Shown here: one piece after another, positions 1 through 6,853 of the stretch
How positions within the stretch are numbered: the stretch's first letter is position 1
Layout of the letters: each line of letters begins with the position of its first letter
Assembly (NCBI GenBank): GCA_045603545.1
Contig: JAZUMG010000025.1
Span: 1-26,425, forward strand
Direction: 5' to 3'
Length of the DNA: 26,425 nucleotides
From: CAAGNP01 sp045603545
Lineage (GTDB): Bacteria > Bacteroidota > Bacteroidia > Bacteroidales > UBA932
Program-made: the position numbers and the translations under genes
Notes under the pieces: model-generated
Told to the model about the DNA's origin: nothing
Database searches by the model: none
Seen by the model: only the letters and a program-made list of their open reading frames with translations

Positions 1-1
1 A

Positions 2-826
2 ACGAACAAATTGGTAGATATTGAGAGTAATTCGTTCGTTGGAACGAATGAATTACCGACTGTACAGTTTAAGATAGATGCAAATTTCCCGATTACCGCA
101 TTTATGAACATTGGTTTCACACACCATTATGCCATCATCAGTAAAGTAAAGGATGTAGAACAAAGGAAATTTTATATTCAATTTGCGGCAGATACCAAAG
201 CAAAGGTTGAGGATTTGGAGCAGACCATAAATGATGATTTGTATAGCCATCAAGGAGAATTGCCAAATAATTTCAAGAAAACAATACCCGACCAATTGCA
301 AGCGTATCGTGCTATTACAATGTTCAAGGATGAATATCTGCTTGACTTCATCAATACCGAAGAACTGTTCATTCGTGATAAAGACAGAGACGAGCGCGTG
401 ATAGAACAGCGTATAGTGCAGAATGTGAAAGAGTTTATTATGACATTTGGCAAGGACTTTACATTTGTAGGCAACCAATATCATTTGGAAAAATTCGGTG
501 TGGAAGAGTTTCCTGATTTACTATTCTTCAACAGAGAATTGGCAGCTCTTGTATGTGTTGAGTTAAAAGATGGTCCATTTAGAACTTCTTATTTGGGTCA
601 ATTGGCTGGATACCTGCGTATCCTAGATGATGAAGTACGAAAGCCTAACGAGAATCCCTCTATAGGTCTTATCCTTTGCAAGAGTGCTAATAAGAAATTT
701 GTTGAGTATGTAATTCAAGACTATGACAAACCTATGGGTGTGGCCACATATAAGACAACAGCCGATATGGATGAACGCTTGAAGAGATTGCTTCCTCCTG
801 TCGAAGAACTGGAAAAACTTCTTTAA
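2..826 (+). CDS. DUF1016/YhcG-family PD-(D/E)XK nuclease, 5' end outside window
   Basis: The reading frame is open to the left edge (ACG AAC AAA before a TTG at 11), so the true start lies outside the window. The visible part resembles the middle and C-terminal portion of YhcG/DUF1016 proteins, putative nucleases often found near restriction-modification genes. From the TTG, the C-terminal nuclease core has D169 (FPDLLFF), then E184 and K186 in VCVELKDG, fitting a D...ExK active site. It continues into the family-typical DDEVRKPNENPSIGLILCK stretch. The DUF1016 N-terminal part seems only partly included. The XRE regulator starts 10 bases after the stop, so the two are probably cotranscribed. 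Family membership is a recognition call; function in DNA processing or defence is inferred. Confidence 0.8.
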   Translation, partial: TNKLVDIESNSFVGTNELPTVQFKIDANFPITAFMNIGFTHHYAIISKVKDVEQRKFYIQFAADTKAKVEDLEQTINDDLYSHQGELPNNFKKTIPDQLQAYRAITMFKDEYLLDFINTEELFIRDKDRDERVIEQRIVQNVKEFIMTFGKDFTFVGNQYHLEKFGVEEFPDLLFFNRELAALVCVELKDGPFRTSYLGQLAGYLRILDDEVRKPNENPSIGLILCKSANKKFVEYVIQDYDKPMGVATYKTTADMDERLKRLLPPVEELEKLL

Positions 827-836
827 TTCATTGCGT

Positions 837-1121
837 ATGTTGTTAGGAAAGAGAATAAAGGAATTAAGGGAGGAACAAAAACTGCTTCAACGGCAGTTAG
901 CTGCTATTCTTGAAATAGACACTCCTATGTTTAGCAAGATTGAACGTGGCGACAGGCGAGCAAAGCGTGGGCAGGTCATAACCCTTGCCCAACAATTCAA
1001 AGTTGATGAAAGCGAACTACTCACATTATGGTTGGCTGACAAGGTTCTTGATGCCTTAAAAGAAGGTGATGATAAATTGAAACAGGAAGCTATAAAGGTA
1101 GCCCAGAAAGTCCTAATTTAA
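837..1121 (+). CDS. XRE-family helix-turn-helix regulator
   Basis: A 94-residue protein. The helix-turn-helix lies at about residues 5-60: LGKRIKELREE, then the turn region QRQLAAILEIDTPMFSKIERG. A lysine-rich helical tail follows. ATG at 837 is preferred over an in-frame TTG at 831 because homology starts directly after it. Small regulators of this type sit beside methyltransferase or restriction genes in Bacteroidales, so a role in controlling a neighbouring defence cassette is plausible. The DUF1016 gene is immediately upstream and a helicase fragment begins within a few bases of the stop. The original downstream partner may therefore have been deleted. The DNA target is unknown. Confidence 0.85.
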   Translation: MLLGKRIKELREEQKLLQRQLAAILEIDTPMFSKIERGDRRAKRGQVITLAQQFKVDESELLTLWLADKVLDALKEGDDKLKQEAIKVAQKVLI

Positions 1122-1123
1122 AA

Positions 1124-1744
1124 CCATGCATAAATGGGAACAGACTGCCAATATCGTGGAAAGGCAATATTGCCCAATATGCCGGAAGGTTGCATCGTGA
1201 TTGTAACGGCAAAAGAGAGGTACGCATTTACGACTATGCAGATATAAGAGTTCCTCTCTGTGAGTCGATGTATCGTAAACGATTGAAAGGTTATGCATCT
1301 ATTGGGTATGGTACAACATCTACAAGTGATAAGGCAGAAATATCAAAACATGAATTGATTTTTGACGGCAATACTTATAGGACGACATTTCATCAAGATC
1401 TTATTGCCATAAAGCAAAGCCTTGTGATTTCTTGCCAGAGGATAAAATACAAATATCCACCTCGTCTTATTTCTCAACTCCGAGATTTATTGCACAATGG
1501 AATAGAAATAGCCATACATATCAAGGAACGGGGATATAATGAGGAGGATTTATCAAATGCAGGACTTGACATCATACATAGAGAAGACTTGTCTATACAA
1601 TGTGCTGTAATAGACAAGTCCATAGTCTGGTACGGCAATATTAACTTCTTCGGGTATAATAACGAAGAAAATAATGTCATGAGAATATGCGACATATCAA
1701 TAGCGAGTGAATTGTTGAATGTTATATGCGAAGAAAACCTATAA
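1124..1744 (+). pseudogene. C-terminal remnant of a DEAD/DEAH-box (SF2) helicase
   Basis: The frame directly after the XRE stop reads into the end of a superfamily 2 helicase core: RLPISWKGNIAQYAGRLHR, containing motif VI (QxxGRxxR), then VRIYDYAD and the KRLKGYASIGY segment. This is typical of large Bacteroidetes DEAD/DEAH helicases. The remaining 130 or so residues resemble the degenerate phospholipase-D-like C-terminal domain of those helicases (AVIDKSIVWYGNINFFG). Walker A, the DEAD/DEAH box and motifs III to V are absent. An in-frame ATG exists at 1190 and could give 184 residues, but that product would lack motif VI and any ATPase site. The left breakpoint lies between about 1121 and 1140. 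I read this as a deletion scar. Confidence 0.8.
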
Positions 1745-1884
1745 TGGGTCCTTATGGGAGATTTCTATAGAGACAGGGAGATTATCAGCTATATTCTGCA
1801 TTATTAAAAAGAACGCTTTTATTTTGATGCAAAAATTACAAAATTTCATTTACTGTTTCAAAGACAAAACCTAGACGATATTTT
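1745..1884. other. AT-rich spacer without a gene
   Basis: There is no convincing reading frame, RNA gene or repeat here. The stretch separates the helicase remnant from the hipB operator region and is richer in A and T than the genes that follow after 2500. Confidence 0.5.
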
Positions 1885-1902
1885 TATCCCCGAAAGGGGA
1901 CA
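1885..1902. promoter_or_regulatory. HipB-type operator 1
   Basis: TATCCCCGAAAGGGGACA is nearly palindromic and fits the known HipB operator pattern TATCC-N8-GGATA with one mismatch in the right arm. It lies 55 bases upstream of the hipB-like start. Autorepression by the HipB-like protein is inferred from this match. Confidence 0.75.
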
Positions 1903-1924
1903 TTAAAATAATTTTATCTATATT

Positions 1925-1942
1925 TATCCCCGAAAGGGTACT
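1925..1942. promoter_or_regulatory. HipB-type operator 2
   Basis: This is a second copy, TATCCCCGAAAGGGTACT, sharing 16 identical bases (TTTATCCCCGAAAGGG) with operator 1. The two copies are exactly 40 bases apart, about four helical turns, so bound dimers would lie on the same DNA face. The right arm is weaker than in operator 1. The site ends 14 bases before the hipB ATG. Confidence 0.7.
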
Positions 1943-1956
1943 AAAAACAAGTATAG

Positions 1957-2169
1957 ATGGAATTAGGTGCATACATCAAACAGAAAAGAAAGCTCTATGG
2001 AATAGTACAGAAAGAGCTTGCAGAAAGGAGCGGTGTAGGTCTCAGGTTTATCAAAGACCTTGAAGCCGGCAAAAAAACAGTAAGAATGGACAAAGTAAAT
2101 CAGGTACTTGAACTCTTTGGTAAAGAGCTATTGCCTAGACCAATATGTAAGGGAAATGAAGAAAGCTGA
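1957..2169 (+). CDS. hipB: HipB-like antitoxin/transcriptional regulator
   Basis: A 70-residue XRE/Cro-type protein of the HipB (y4mF-like) family. Residues 4-60 form one helix-turn-helix: GAYIKQKRKLYGIVQKELAE, then SGVGLRFIKDLEAGKKTVRMDKVNQVLELFG. The ending ELLPRP is typical of HipB proteins. In the family, HipB represses its own operon by binding TATCC-N8-GGATA sites and helps neutralise the kinase toxin. Two such sites lie just upstream. The gene overlaps the start of the HipS-like fragment by 14 bases, the normal coupling in Bacteroidetes hipB-hipS-hipT loci. It appears intact although its toxin partner has been deleted. Confidence 0.85.
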   Translation: MELGAYIKQKRKLYGIVQKELAERSGVGLRFIKDLEAGKKTVRMDKVNQVLELFGKELLPRPICKGNEES

Positions 2170-2266
2170 TATTTACATAGGAAACCATCTTTGTGGTCTG
2201 CTCACCGAAGACAATAATGGATTCCATTTCAAATATGATTCAGAGTATATGGATAGGTGGATATAA
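2156..2266 (+). pseudogene. Truncated HipS (HipA N-terminal subdomain) fragment
   Basis: ATG at 2156 opens a 36-codon frame, MKKADIYIGNHLCGLLTED..., ending at TAA 2264. It matches the first 32 or so residues of Bacteroidetes HipA N-terminal-domain (HipS) proteins, which are usually about 110 residues long. Similarity stops at the SEYM segment, where a deletion joins it out of frame to the end of the kinase gene. HipS normally acts as the antitoxin for the HipT kinase in tripartite HipBST systems. A fragment this short is unlikely to fold. Confidence 0.75.
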
Positions 2267-2453
2267 CAAAGAATCATTCATTGAAGCAATGAATATGTCC
2301 AACATTGGGACCAAGCCTGCCAACTACATAATAAAACGTCTTATCTCACATCAGGACAAGTGGATATCACTTATAAACAATTCTTTTTTGGATGATAGGA
2401 CAAAAAAGGAATACATAGAACTCATAGACTCAAGGATTGGGAAGTTAATATAA
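2253..2453 (+). pseudogene. C-terminal remnant of HipT/HipA kinase toxin
   Basis: In a different frame from the HipS fragment, the sequence encodes GGYNKESFIEAMNMSNIGTK and then about 45 residues ending SFLDDRTKKEYIELIDSRIG. This is the characteristic C-terminal tail of Bacteroidetes HipA/HipT kinases. The whole kinase core, including the ATP-binding P-loop and catalytic aspartates, is missing. The frame can be traced back to an ATG at 2193, but the part before 2253 overlaps the HipS fragment and has no family similarity. A single deletion from mid-hipS to near the end of hipT explains the structure. Confidence 0.75.
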
Positions 2454-2489
2454 CACCATAATACTCTTCCCAACAATTGAAATAATGCT

Positions 2490-2497
2490 TAACTTTG
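2490..2497 (+). promoter_or_regulatory. Putative Bacteroidales -7 promoter element (EEP gene)
   Basis: TAACTTTG matches the TAnnTTTG -7 consensus. It ends only 4 bases before the ATG at 2502, so the transcript would be leaderless or nearly so. No -33 TTG box is seen at the expected distance, so this is a weak call. Confidence 0.35.
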
Positions 2498-2501
2498 ATT
2501 T

Positions 2502-3542
2502 ATGAAGATGATTTACATAATTTTATCGCTCCTTGCTGGGGCATTTTTGGCATTTCTGATAATTTCAGCCATCCTCGAGTACAGGCCTGCTCCGCAGGAG
2601 AGGGCTATCCACTACCCTGCCCTGAGACCTTCGGCAGAGAAGAATATACCGGACAGTCTGAAGATCATGACCTGGAATATAGGGTATGCCGGTCTTGGAG
2701 ACAATATGTCCTTCTTTATGGATGGAGGTAAGGATGTGAGAGATACCAGAGAGAGGACAGAGACCAATCTCCGCAATATAATAGAGACTATCCGCACCCA
2801 GAACCCCGATATACTCCTTCTACAGGAGGTGGATATAAATTCTCACCGCACCTACCACACAAATGAGGTACAGCGTCTTCAGGAGGAGTTTCCTGAATAC
2901 CACATATATTTCGCCCCAAACCTCAAATCGTGGTTCATTCCCACACCTGTAAAAGAGCCCATAGGGGAAGCTCACAGTGGTGTAGTCATAATGACCAGAT
3001 TTGAAGCAGATTCTGCCATCAGACACCAGTACCCGGCCAGACACCCCTGGCCTGCCAGGATGTTCCACTTGAAGAAATGTCTGTTGGAGACAGATTTCAC
3101 CCTCCCCGACGGCAGAAAATTGATAGTGGGAAACACCCATTGCTCAGCATACGATGACGGAACGATGAGAATCCAGGAGATAAGACACATAAACCACCTC
3201 CTCAACGCCCAAAAAGGGAGCAGTTTCATAATAGGTGGCGACTGGAACCAATACCCCAAAGGGTACACTCCTTCAGACAAAGAGCTGAATGACAAGAATT
3301 TTATAGTGCAGCCACTCCCTTCGGATGAGCTCGAGAAGATAGGTAAATTTACCTATGACCCCTCACTGCACACTGCACGCTACATAGACAAACCATACGA
3401 CAAAGAGTCCTCGACCAGGACACTTATCGATTACTTCTTCCACTCTGAAGATATCTGTATAGATAATATTAGCACACTGAACCTTGAGTTCAGATACAGC
3501 GACCACAACCCCGTTACAGCCACTATCTCTTTTCAAAAGTAA
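2502..3542 (+). CDS. Membrane-anchored endonuclease/exonuclease/phosphatase-family protein
   Basis: A 346-residue protein with an N-terminal membrane segment (about residues 4-24, IYIILSLLAGAFLAFLIIS) and a following EEP fold. Motifs seen are MTWNIGYAG with N59, ILLLQEVD with E109 (metal ligand), GGDWNQ with the catalytic D/N pair, and the C-terminal SDHNPV with the catalytic D-H. This set defines the DNase I/exonuclease III/phosphodiesterase superfamily, but the substrate cannot be read from it. Bacteroidetes relatives are mostly unassigned. The catalytic domain probably faces the periplasm. The 3' end overlaps the convergent MBL gene by 20 bases. Base composition is richer in G+C than the scar to its left, so this is where the ordinary chromosomal backbone seems to resume. 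Confidence 0.85.
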   Translation: MKMIYIILSLLAGAFLAFLIISAILEYRPAPQERAIHYPALRPSAEKNIPDSLKIMTWNIGYAGLGDNMSFFMDGGKDVRDTRERTETNLRNIIETIRTQNPDILLLQEVDINSHRTYHTNEVQRLQEEFPEYHIYFAPNLKSWFIPTPVKEPIGEAHSGVVIMTRFEADSAIRHQYPARHPWPARMFHLKKCLLETDFTLPDGRKLIVGNTHCSAYDDGTMRIQEIRHINHLLNAQKGSSFIIGGDWNQYPKGYTPSDKELNDKNFIVQPLPSDELEKIGKFTYDPSLHTARYIDKPYDKESSTRTLIDYFFHSEDICIDNISTLNLEFRYSDHNPVTATISFQK

Positions 3543-4329
3543 AGAGAGGTGAAGGCTCCCTGCGTGGAAGACAGAAGAGTTTGGTATCCCTACCTATCTC
3601 ATATCCCAGAGAGGTTATAGCCTCTCTGGCACAGTCATATGCCAGGCTAGGGGTATTATTGTTTTCACTCAAGTGACACAGATAGACAGACTTCATCCCC
3701 TTGTGCATCACCATTTTAAGGGCGTGGGCACATTGATCGTTGCTCAAGTGGCCATTCCCCTCGTATATCCTTTTCTTTAGCTCTGGGGCGTAATTTCCCC
3801 TGATGAGCATATCAAGATCGAAGTTGGATTCTATGATAAGATGGTCTGCCATACGGCAATACTCCATGGCTGCCTCAGGCACATCCCCCAAGTCTGTCAT
3901 AAAGACAAACTTCTCTCCGAAGAAATCTATATAATACCCGACTGTCTCCACCGCATCGTGGGGCACATCAAATGCTACAAATTTCACCCCTTTGCTCTGA
4001 TGAAATGTCTCCTTTTTGATAACCCTCCTGCACCCCTTTATCATCCCTTTTGTACAAGGGTGGACATCCAGTGCCTGATGGATACCTGCTGGGGCATACA
4101 CAGGGACAGAGAGTTTTTCAGCCACCGATCCGAGATATTTGATATGATCTATATGATTGTGTGTCACGAGGATCATCTCCACCTTAGAGATGGACAGACC
4201 GTTGTCTTCCAGCCTCTTTTTAATGGTCCTTCCACCTATTCCCACATCTATGAGTAGTGCAGTTTCCTCATTTCCGAGATAGTAGCAGTTGCCGTTGCTC
4301 CCGCTTGAAAGGCTTATAAACTGTATCAT
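3523..4329 (-). CDS. MBL-fold metallohydrolase (YycJ/WalJ-like)
   Basis: A 268-residue metallo-beta-lactamase-fold protein. The N-terminus is typical of the YycJ-like branch (SLSSGSNGNCYYLG). The zinc motif T56-H57-N58-H59-I60-D61-H62 is intact, and further ligands are plausible at DVPHD, MTDLGDV and LCHLSENNN near residue 220. Full-length relatives are about 260-270 residues, so it looks complete. Members of this branch are thought to be cytoplasmic phosphodiesterases or nucleases; the substrate is not established. It is last in the salvage operon, and its ATG overlaps the HAD stop by 4 bases (ATGA), implying translational coupling. It may simply be a passenger in this operon. Confidence 0.85.
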   Translation of the reverse strand: MIQFISLSSGSNGNCYYLGNEETALLIDVGIGGRTIKKRLEDNGLSISKVEMILVTHNHIDHIKYLGSVAEKLSVPVYAPAGIHQALDVHPCTKGMIKGCRRVIKKETFHQSKGVKFVAFDVPHDAVETVGYYIDFFGEKFVFMTDLGDVPEAAMEYCRMADHLIIESNFDLDMLIRGNYAPELKKRIYEGNGHLSNDQCAHALKMVMHKGMKSVYLCHLSENNNTPSLAYDCAREAITSLGYEIGRDTKLFCLPRREPSPLFTFEKR

Positions 4330-4985
4330 TTCCCTTGCTCCTCCAACTCCTCTAATTTACCGGTCACCACTTTATAAAGATCCTCTTTAGGTTTGTAGAG
4401 GATAGTATGATACCCAAGTCTGTTCGCCGCCTCGATATTGGCAGGTGAATCATCTATGAAAAGGGACTCCTCGGGTTTGATATTTGCCTTTTTGGCCATA
4501 TCGTTGAATATCTTGTCCCCGGGCTTTCCGCATTTCATCTTATAGGACAGGAACAATATCTCAAAAAGCTCCTCAATCTTGTAACCTTTGTCCTTGAAAA
4601 GCTCCCTCACCCTCGCCATACCTATAGGGTTTGTATTGCTAAGGAGAAACATCCTGTAGTCCCCTTGGAAGAAGAGGAGCGTCTCTATCTTGTCCTGCGG
4701 TATATCACACAAGAATCTGTTGAGAGAGTAATCGATCTCCCTGTCTGTTATCACCCTCTTTTTCCCGTCTTTGATAGGTGAGGCATTGATTCTGATGATC
4801 TGGCGGAACTTATTGGATGAGATCTCTCCGTTTTCAAACTTCTCGAAGAACCCAATCTGCCTGTAGCTGTTGAGCACCTCTCCAAAGTCCTTGTACCCCA
4901 CGACCTCATCAAATGCCCTCAGACAGGCTATCCTGTTGAGCGGCACTATAACTCCTCCGAGATCAAATATCAGGTTTTTAATCAT
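4326..4985 (-). CDS. HAD-superfamily (subfamily IA) hydrolase
   Basis: A 219-residue HAD phosphatase-like protein. Motif I is FDLGGVI with nucleophile D8; the second acid is G10, as is common in the YihX-like group. Motif II is LLSNTN, motif III has a lysine in MKCGKPGD, and motif IV is FIDDSP. A helical cap separates motifs I and II (residues 15-100). It starts 6 bases after mtnA ends and overlaps the MBL gene, so it belongs to the methylthioadenosine-salvage operon. A role on a phosphorylated salvage intermediate such as methylthioribulose-1-phosphate is possible but not shown. It is not a recognisable MtnC or MtnX. Confidence 0.8.
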   Translation of the reverse strand: MIKNLIFDLGGVIVPLNRIACLRAFDEVVGYKDFGEVLNSYRQIGFFEKFENGEISSNKFRQIIRINASPIKDGKKRVITDREIDYSLNRFLCDIPQDKIETLLFFQGDYRMFLLSNTNPIGMARVRELFKDKGYKIEELFEILFLSYKMKCGKPGDKIFNDMAKKANIKPEESLFIDDSPANIEAANRLGYHTILYKPKEDLYKVVTGKLEELEEQGK

Positions 4986-4991
4986 ATAATG

Positions 4992-6011
4992 TTATTTTTC
5001 TATTCCAAAGTCAAACGGCGGTCTGAAAATCCCCTTCTCTGTGACAATACCGGTGATAAGCTCTGCCGGAGTCACATCAAAAGCGGGATTGAACACCTTA
5101 ATATCGAAGTCTGTAACTTCGCCTGCACCCCTCTCCTCAATCACAATATCGGCACCGGTAGCACAATTTCTGTCTATCGTACTGCTCGGTCCCAACACAT
5201 AAAACGGCACTCCGAAATGCTTCGCCAGCACCGCAAGGGACATTGTCCCTATTTTATTGGCGGTATCGCCATTGGCCGCCACCCTGTCGCATCCCACAAA
5301 TACCATATCCACCTCGCCACGGGCCATCACACTTGCAGCCATATTGTCACAAATCAGGGTGGCATCCACCCCACTTTTCACCATCTCGTATGCAGTGAGC
5401 CTTGCACCCTGCAAAAGTGGTCTCGTCTCATCTACCCATACCCTAGGGTTTAACCCCCTCTGCTGCGCCAGATGGATCGGACCCAAAGCTGTCCCATAGC
5501 GGGATACGGCCAGATGTCCAGCGTTGCAATGGGTAAGGATCCTCACCCCCGGTCTCATCAAAGTGAGGCCATTCTCCGCTATCGCCCTGCACATCTGCAC
5601 ATCCTCATCCTTGATAGCCTCTGCCTCTGCCAGAAGGGCTTTTTTAATCCCCTCCAGCCCTAAAGCAATATTTTTCTTAAAGCAACTCTCCATCCTCTCA
5701 AGAGCATACCCCAGATTGACCGCAGTGGGCCTCGAGGAGAAGAGGTATTGCTTTATTCTCCTGAACTCTGCTGCGAAGTGGTCCAGCTCCCCCTCAACAG
5801 GGAGCAGAGAAACATAGAGGCCGAAGGCTGCCGCTACCCCGATGGCAGGGGCACCCCTCACCCTCAGTCTGTATATCGCCTCATACACCTGTTCCGGTGT
5901 CCTGAGGATTAGGAATTTCTCATCCTTCGGGAGCAATGTCTGATCAATGATCTTCACCCCCGTCTTATCCCCATTCCACTCTACAGCGTCGTATTCGAAG
6001 AATTTGTCCAC
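4992..6011 (-). CDS. mtnA: S-methyl-5-thioribose-1-phosphate isomerase
   Basis: A 339-residue protein with a GTG start at 6011, 2 bases after punA ends. It isomerises 5-methylthioribose-1-phosphate to 5-methylthioribulose-1-phosphate in methionine salvage. The eIF2B-alpha-like fold signatures are clear: RGAPAIGVAAA at about 52-62, THCNAGHLA with catalytic C162, and GCDRVAANGDTANKIGT with catalytic D242. The 80-residue spacing between these two residues equals that in Bacillus MtnA (C160/D240). The loop has GHLA where many members have GSLA. No mtnB, mtnK, mtnW or mtnX is in the window, so the fate of the product is not visible. Ribose-1,5-bisphosphate isomerase is a related family but would normally occur with RuBisCO, which is absent. 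Confidence 0.95.
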   Translation of the reverse strand: MDKFFEYDAVEWNGDKTGVKIIDQTLLPKDEKFLILRTPEQVYEAIYRLRVRGAPAIGVAAAFGLYVSLLPVEGELDHFAAEFRRIKQYLFSSRPTAVNLGYALERMESCFKKNIALGLEGIKKALLAEAEAIKDEDVQMCRAIAENGLTLMRPGVRILTHCNAGHLAVSRYGTALGPIHLAQQRGLNPRVWVDETRPLLQGARLTAYEMVKSGVDATLICDNMAASVMARGEVDMVFVGCDRVAANGDTANKIGTMSLAVLAKHFGVPFYVLGPSSTIDRNCATGADIVIEERGAGEVTDFDIKVFNPAFDVTPAELITGIVTEKGIFRPPFDFGIEK

Positions 6012-6013
6012 CT

Positions 6014-6841
6014 TTAGAGCCTCTCTATAATTTTGGTAAAGATGGTGGTCATCTTGTCTGCAGCCGCGTTTGCAGCATCTACCACATCCTGTCCGTCATT
6101 TACATAATCTTCGGCGTAGTCGTCGTGTGCCTCATTGGTGATTACCGACATACCGAATACCGGCACTGATGAGTGTCTGGCCACAATCACCTCAGGGATA
6201 GTGGACATACCCACAGCATCTGCACCGATGGTTCTGAAGTATTTGTATTCAGATGGGGTCTCATAAGTAGGACCTGTACTTGCAAGATATACACCCTGTT
6301 TGAGGGCAATACCGTACTCAGCCCCTATCTCATGTGCCATCTTTATAAGTTTTGGCTCATATGGGCGTGTCATATCGGGGAATCTTGGTCCGAACTCGTC
6401 CAGATTTGGTCCGATAAGTGGATTTGGAAGGAGATTAAGGTGATCCTTGATAACCATCAGATCCCCCACCTTATAGTCGTAATTCACACCGCCTGCGGCA
6501 TTTGAGACGAAAAGGCACTCAATGCCCAGTTTCACCATCACTCTGATCGGAAGGGTCACTTTATACATTGAATATCCCTCATAGTAATGGAAACGCCCCT
6601 GCATGGCCAATACATATTTACCCCCAAGCTTTCCTATGATAAAGTTTCCTTTGTGTCCTGTGGCTGTAGATACCGCAAAATGTGGTATCTCGCTGTATTT
6701 GATAGTGATAGGATCCTCTATCCTGTCAGCCAGTTTACCAAGGCCACTTCCAAGGACAATACCAGCAAAAGGCTTTACATCCCCAAATCGGCCTCTAAGA
6801 TACTCTACCGCTTCGTTTATCTGTATAAGTCTCTCGTCCAT
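6014..6841 (-). CDS. Trimeric purine nucleoside phosphorylase, likely methylthioinosine-active
   Basis: A 275-residue member of the PNP/MTAP (type I, trimeric) family. Seen motifs: phosphate loop GSGLG at 31-35, TGHKG with H63, GRFHYYEG at 82-89, NAAGG at 114-118, YETPSE with base-contacting E194, GMSTIPE at 211-217 and VITN with N236. In this family an asparagine at the N236 position favours 6-oxopurines (inosine, guanosine) and an aspartate favours adenine nucleosides. By eye, the histidine that holds the ribose 5'-hydroxyl in ordinary PNPs (human H257) aligns with G250. That loss would suit a 5'-methylthio substrate. Placed between an MTA deaminase and mtnA, it probably converts methylthioinosine to methylthioribose-1-phosphate and hypoxanthine. 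Ordinary inosine/guanosine PNP remains possible. Confidence 0.88.
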   Translation of the reverse strand: MDERLIQINEAVEYLRGRFGDVKPFAGIVLGSGLGKLADRIEDPITIKYSEIPHFAVSTATGHKGNFIIGKLGGKYVLAMQGRFHYYEGYSMYKVTLPIRVMVKLGIECLFVSNAAGGVNYDYKVGDLMVIKDHLNLLPNPLIGPNLDEFGPRFPDMTRPYEPKLIKMAHEIGAEYGIALKQGVYLASTGPTYETPSEYKYFRTIGADAVGMSTIPEVIVARHSSVPVFGMSVITNEAHDDYAEDYVNDGQDVVDAANAAADKMTTIFTKIIERL

Positions 6842-6853
6842 ATTTCTTCTGTT

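Noticed and set aside
1885..1942. Two repeated TTTATCCCCGAAAGGG units as a minimal CRISPR-like array
   Set aside because: There are only two copies, each is itself palindromic, the spacing is 40 bases, and they sit directly upstream of hipB and fit the HipB operator. No cas gene is present.
2495..2731. 78-codon plus-strand frame at the start of the EEP gene
   Set aside because: It is a frame-shifted shadow of the EEP gene, whose catalytic motifs are all in the other frame.
3523..4329. MBL protein as a metallo-beta-lactamase resistance gene
   Set aside because: It has no signal peptide and belongs to the cytoplasmic YycJ-like branch within a metabolic operon.
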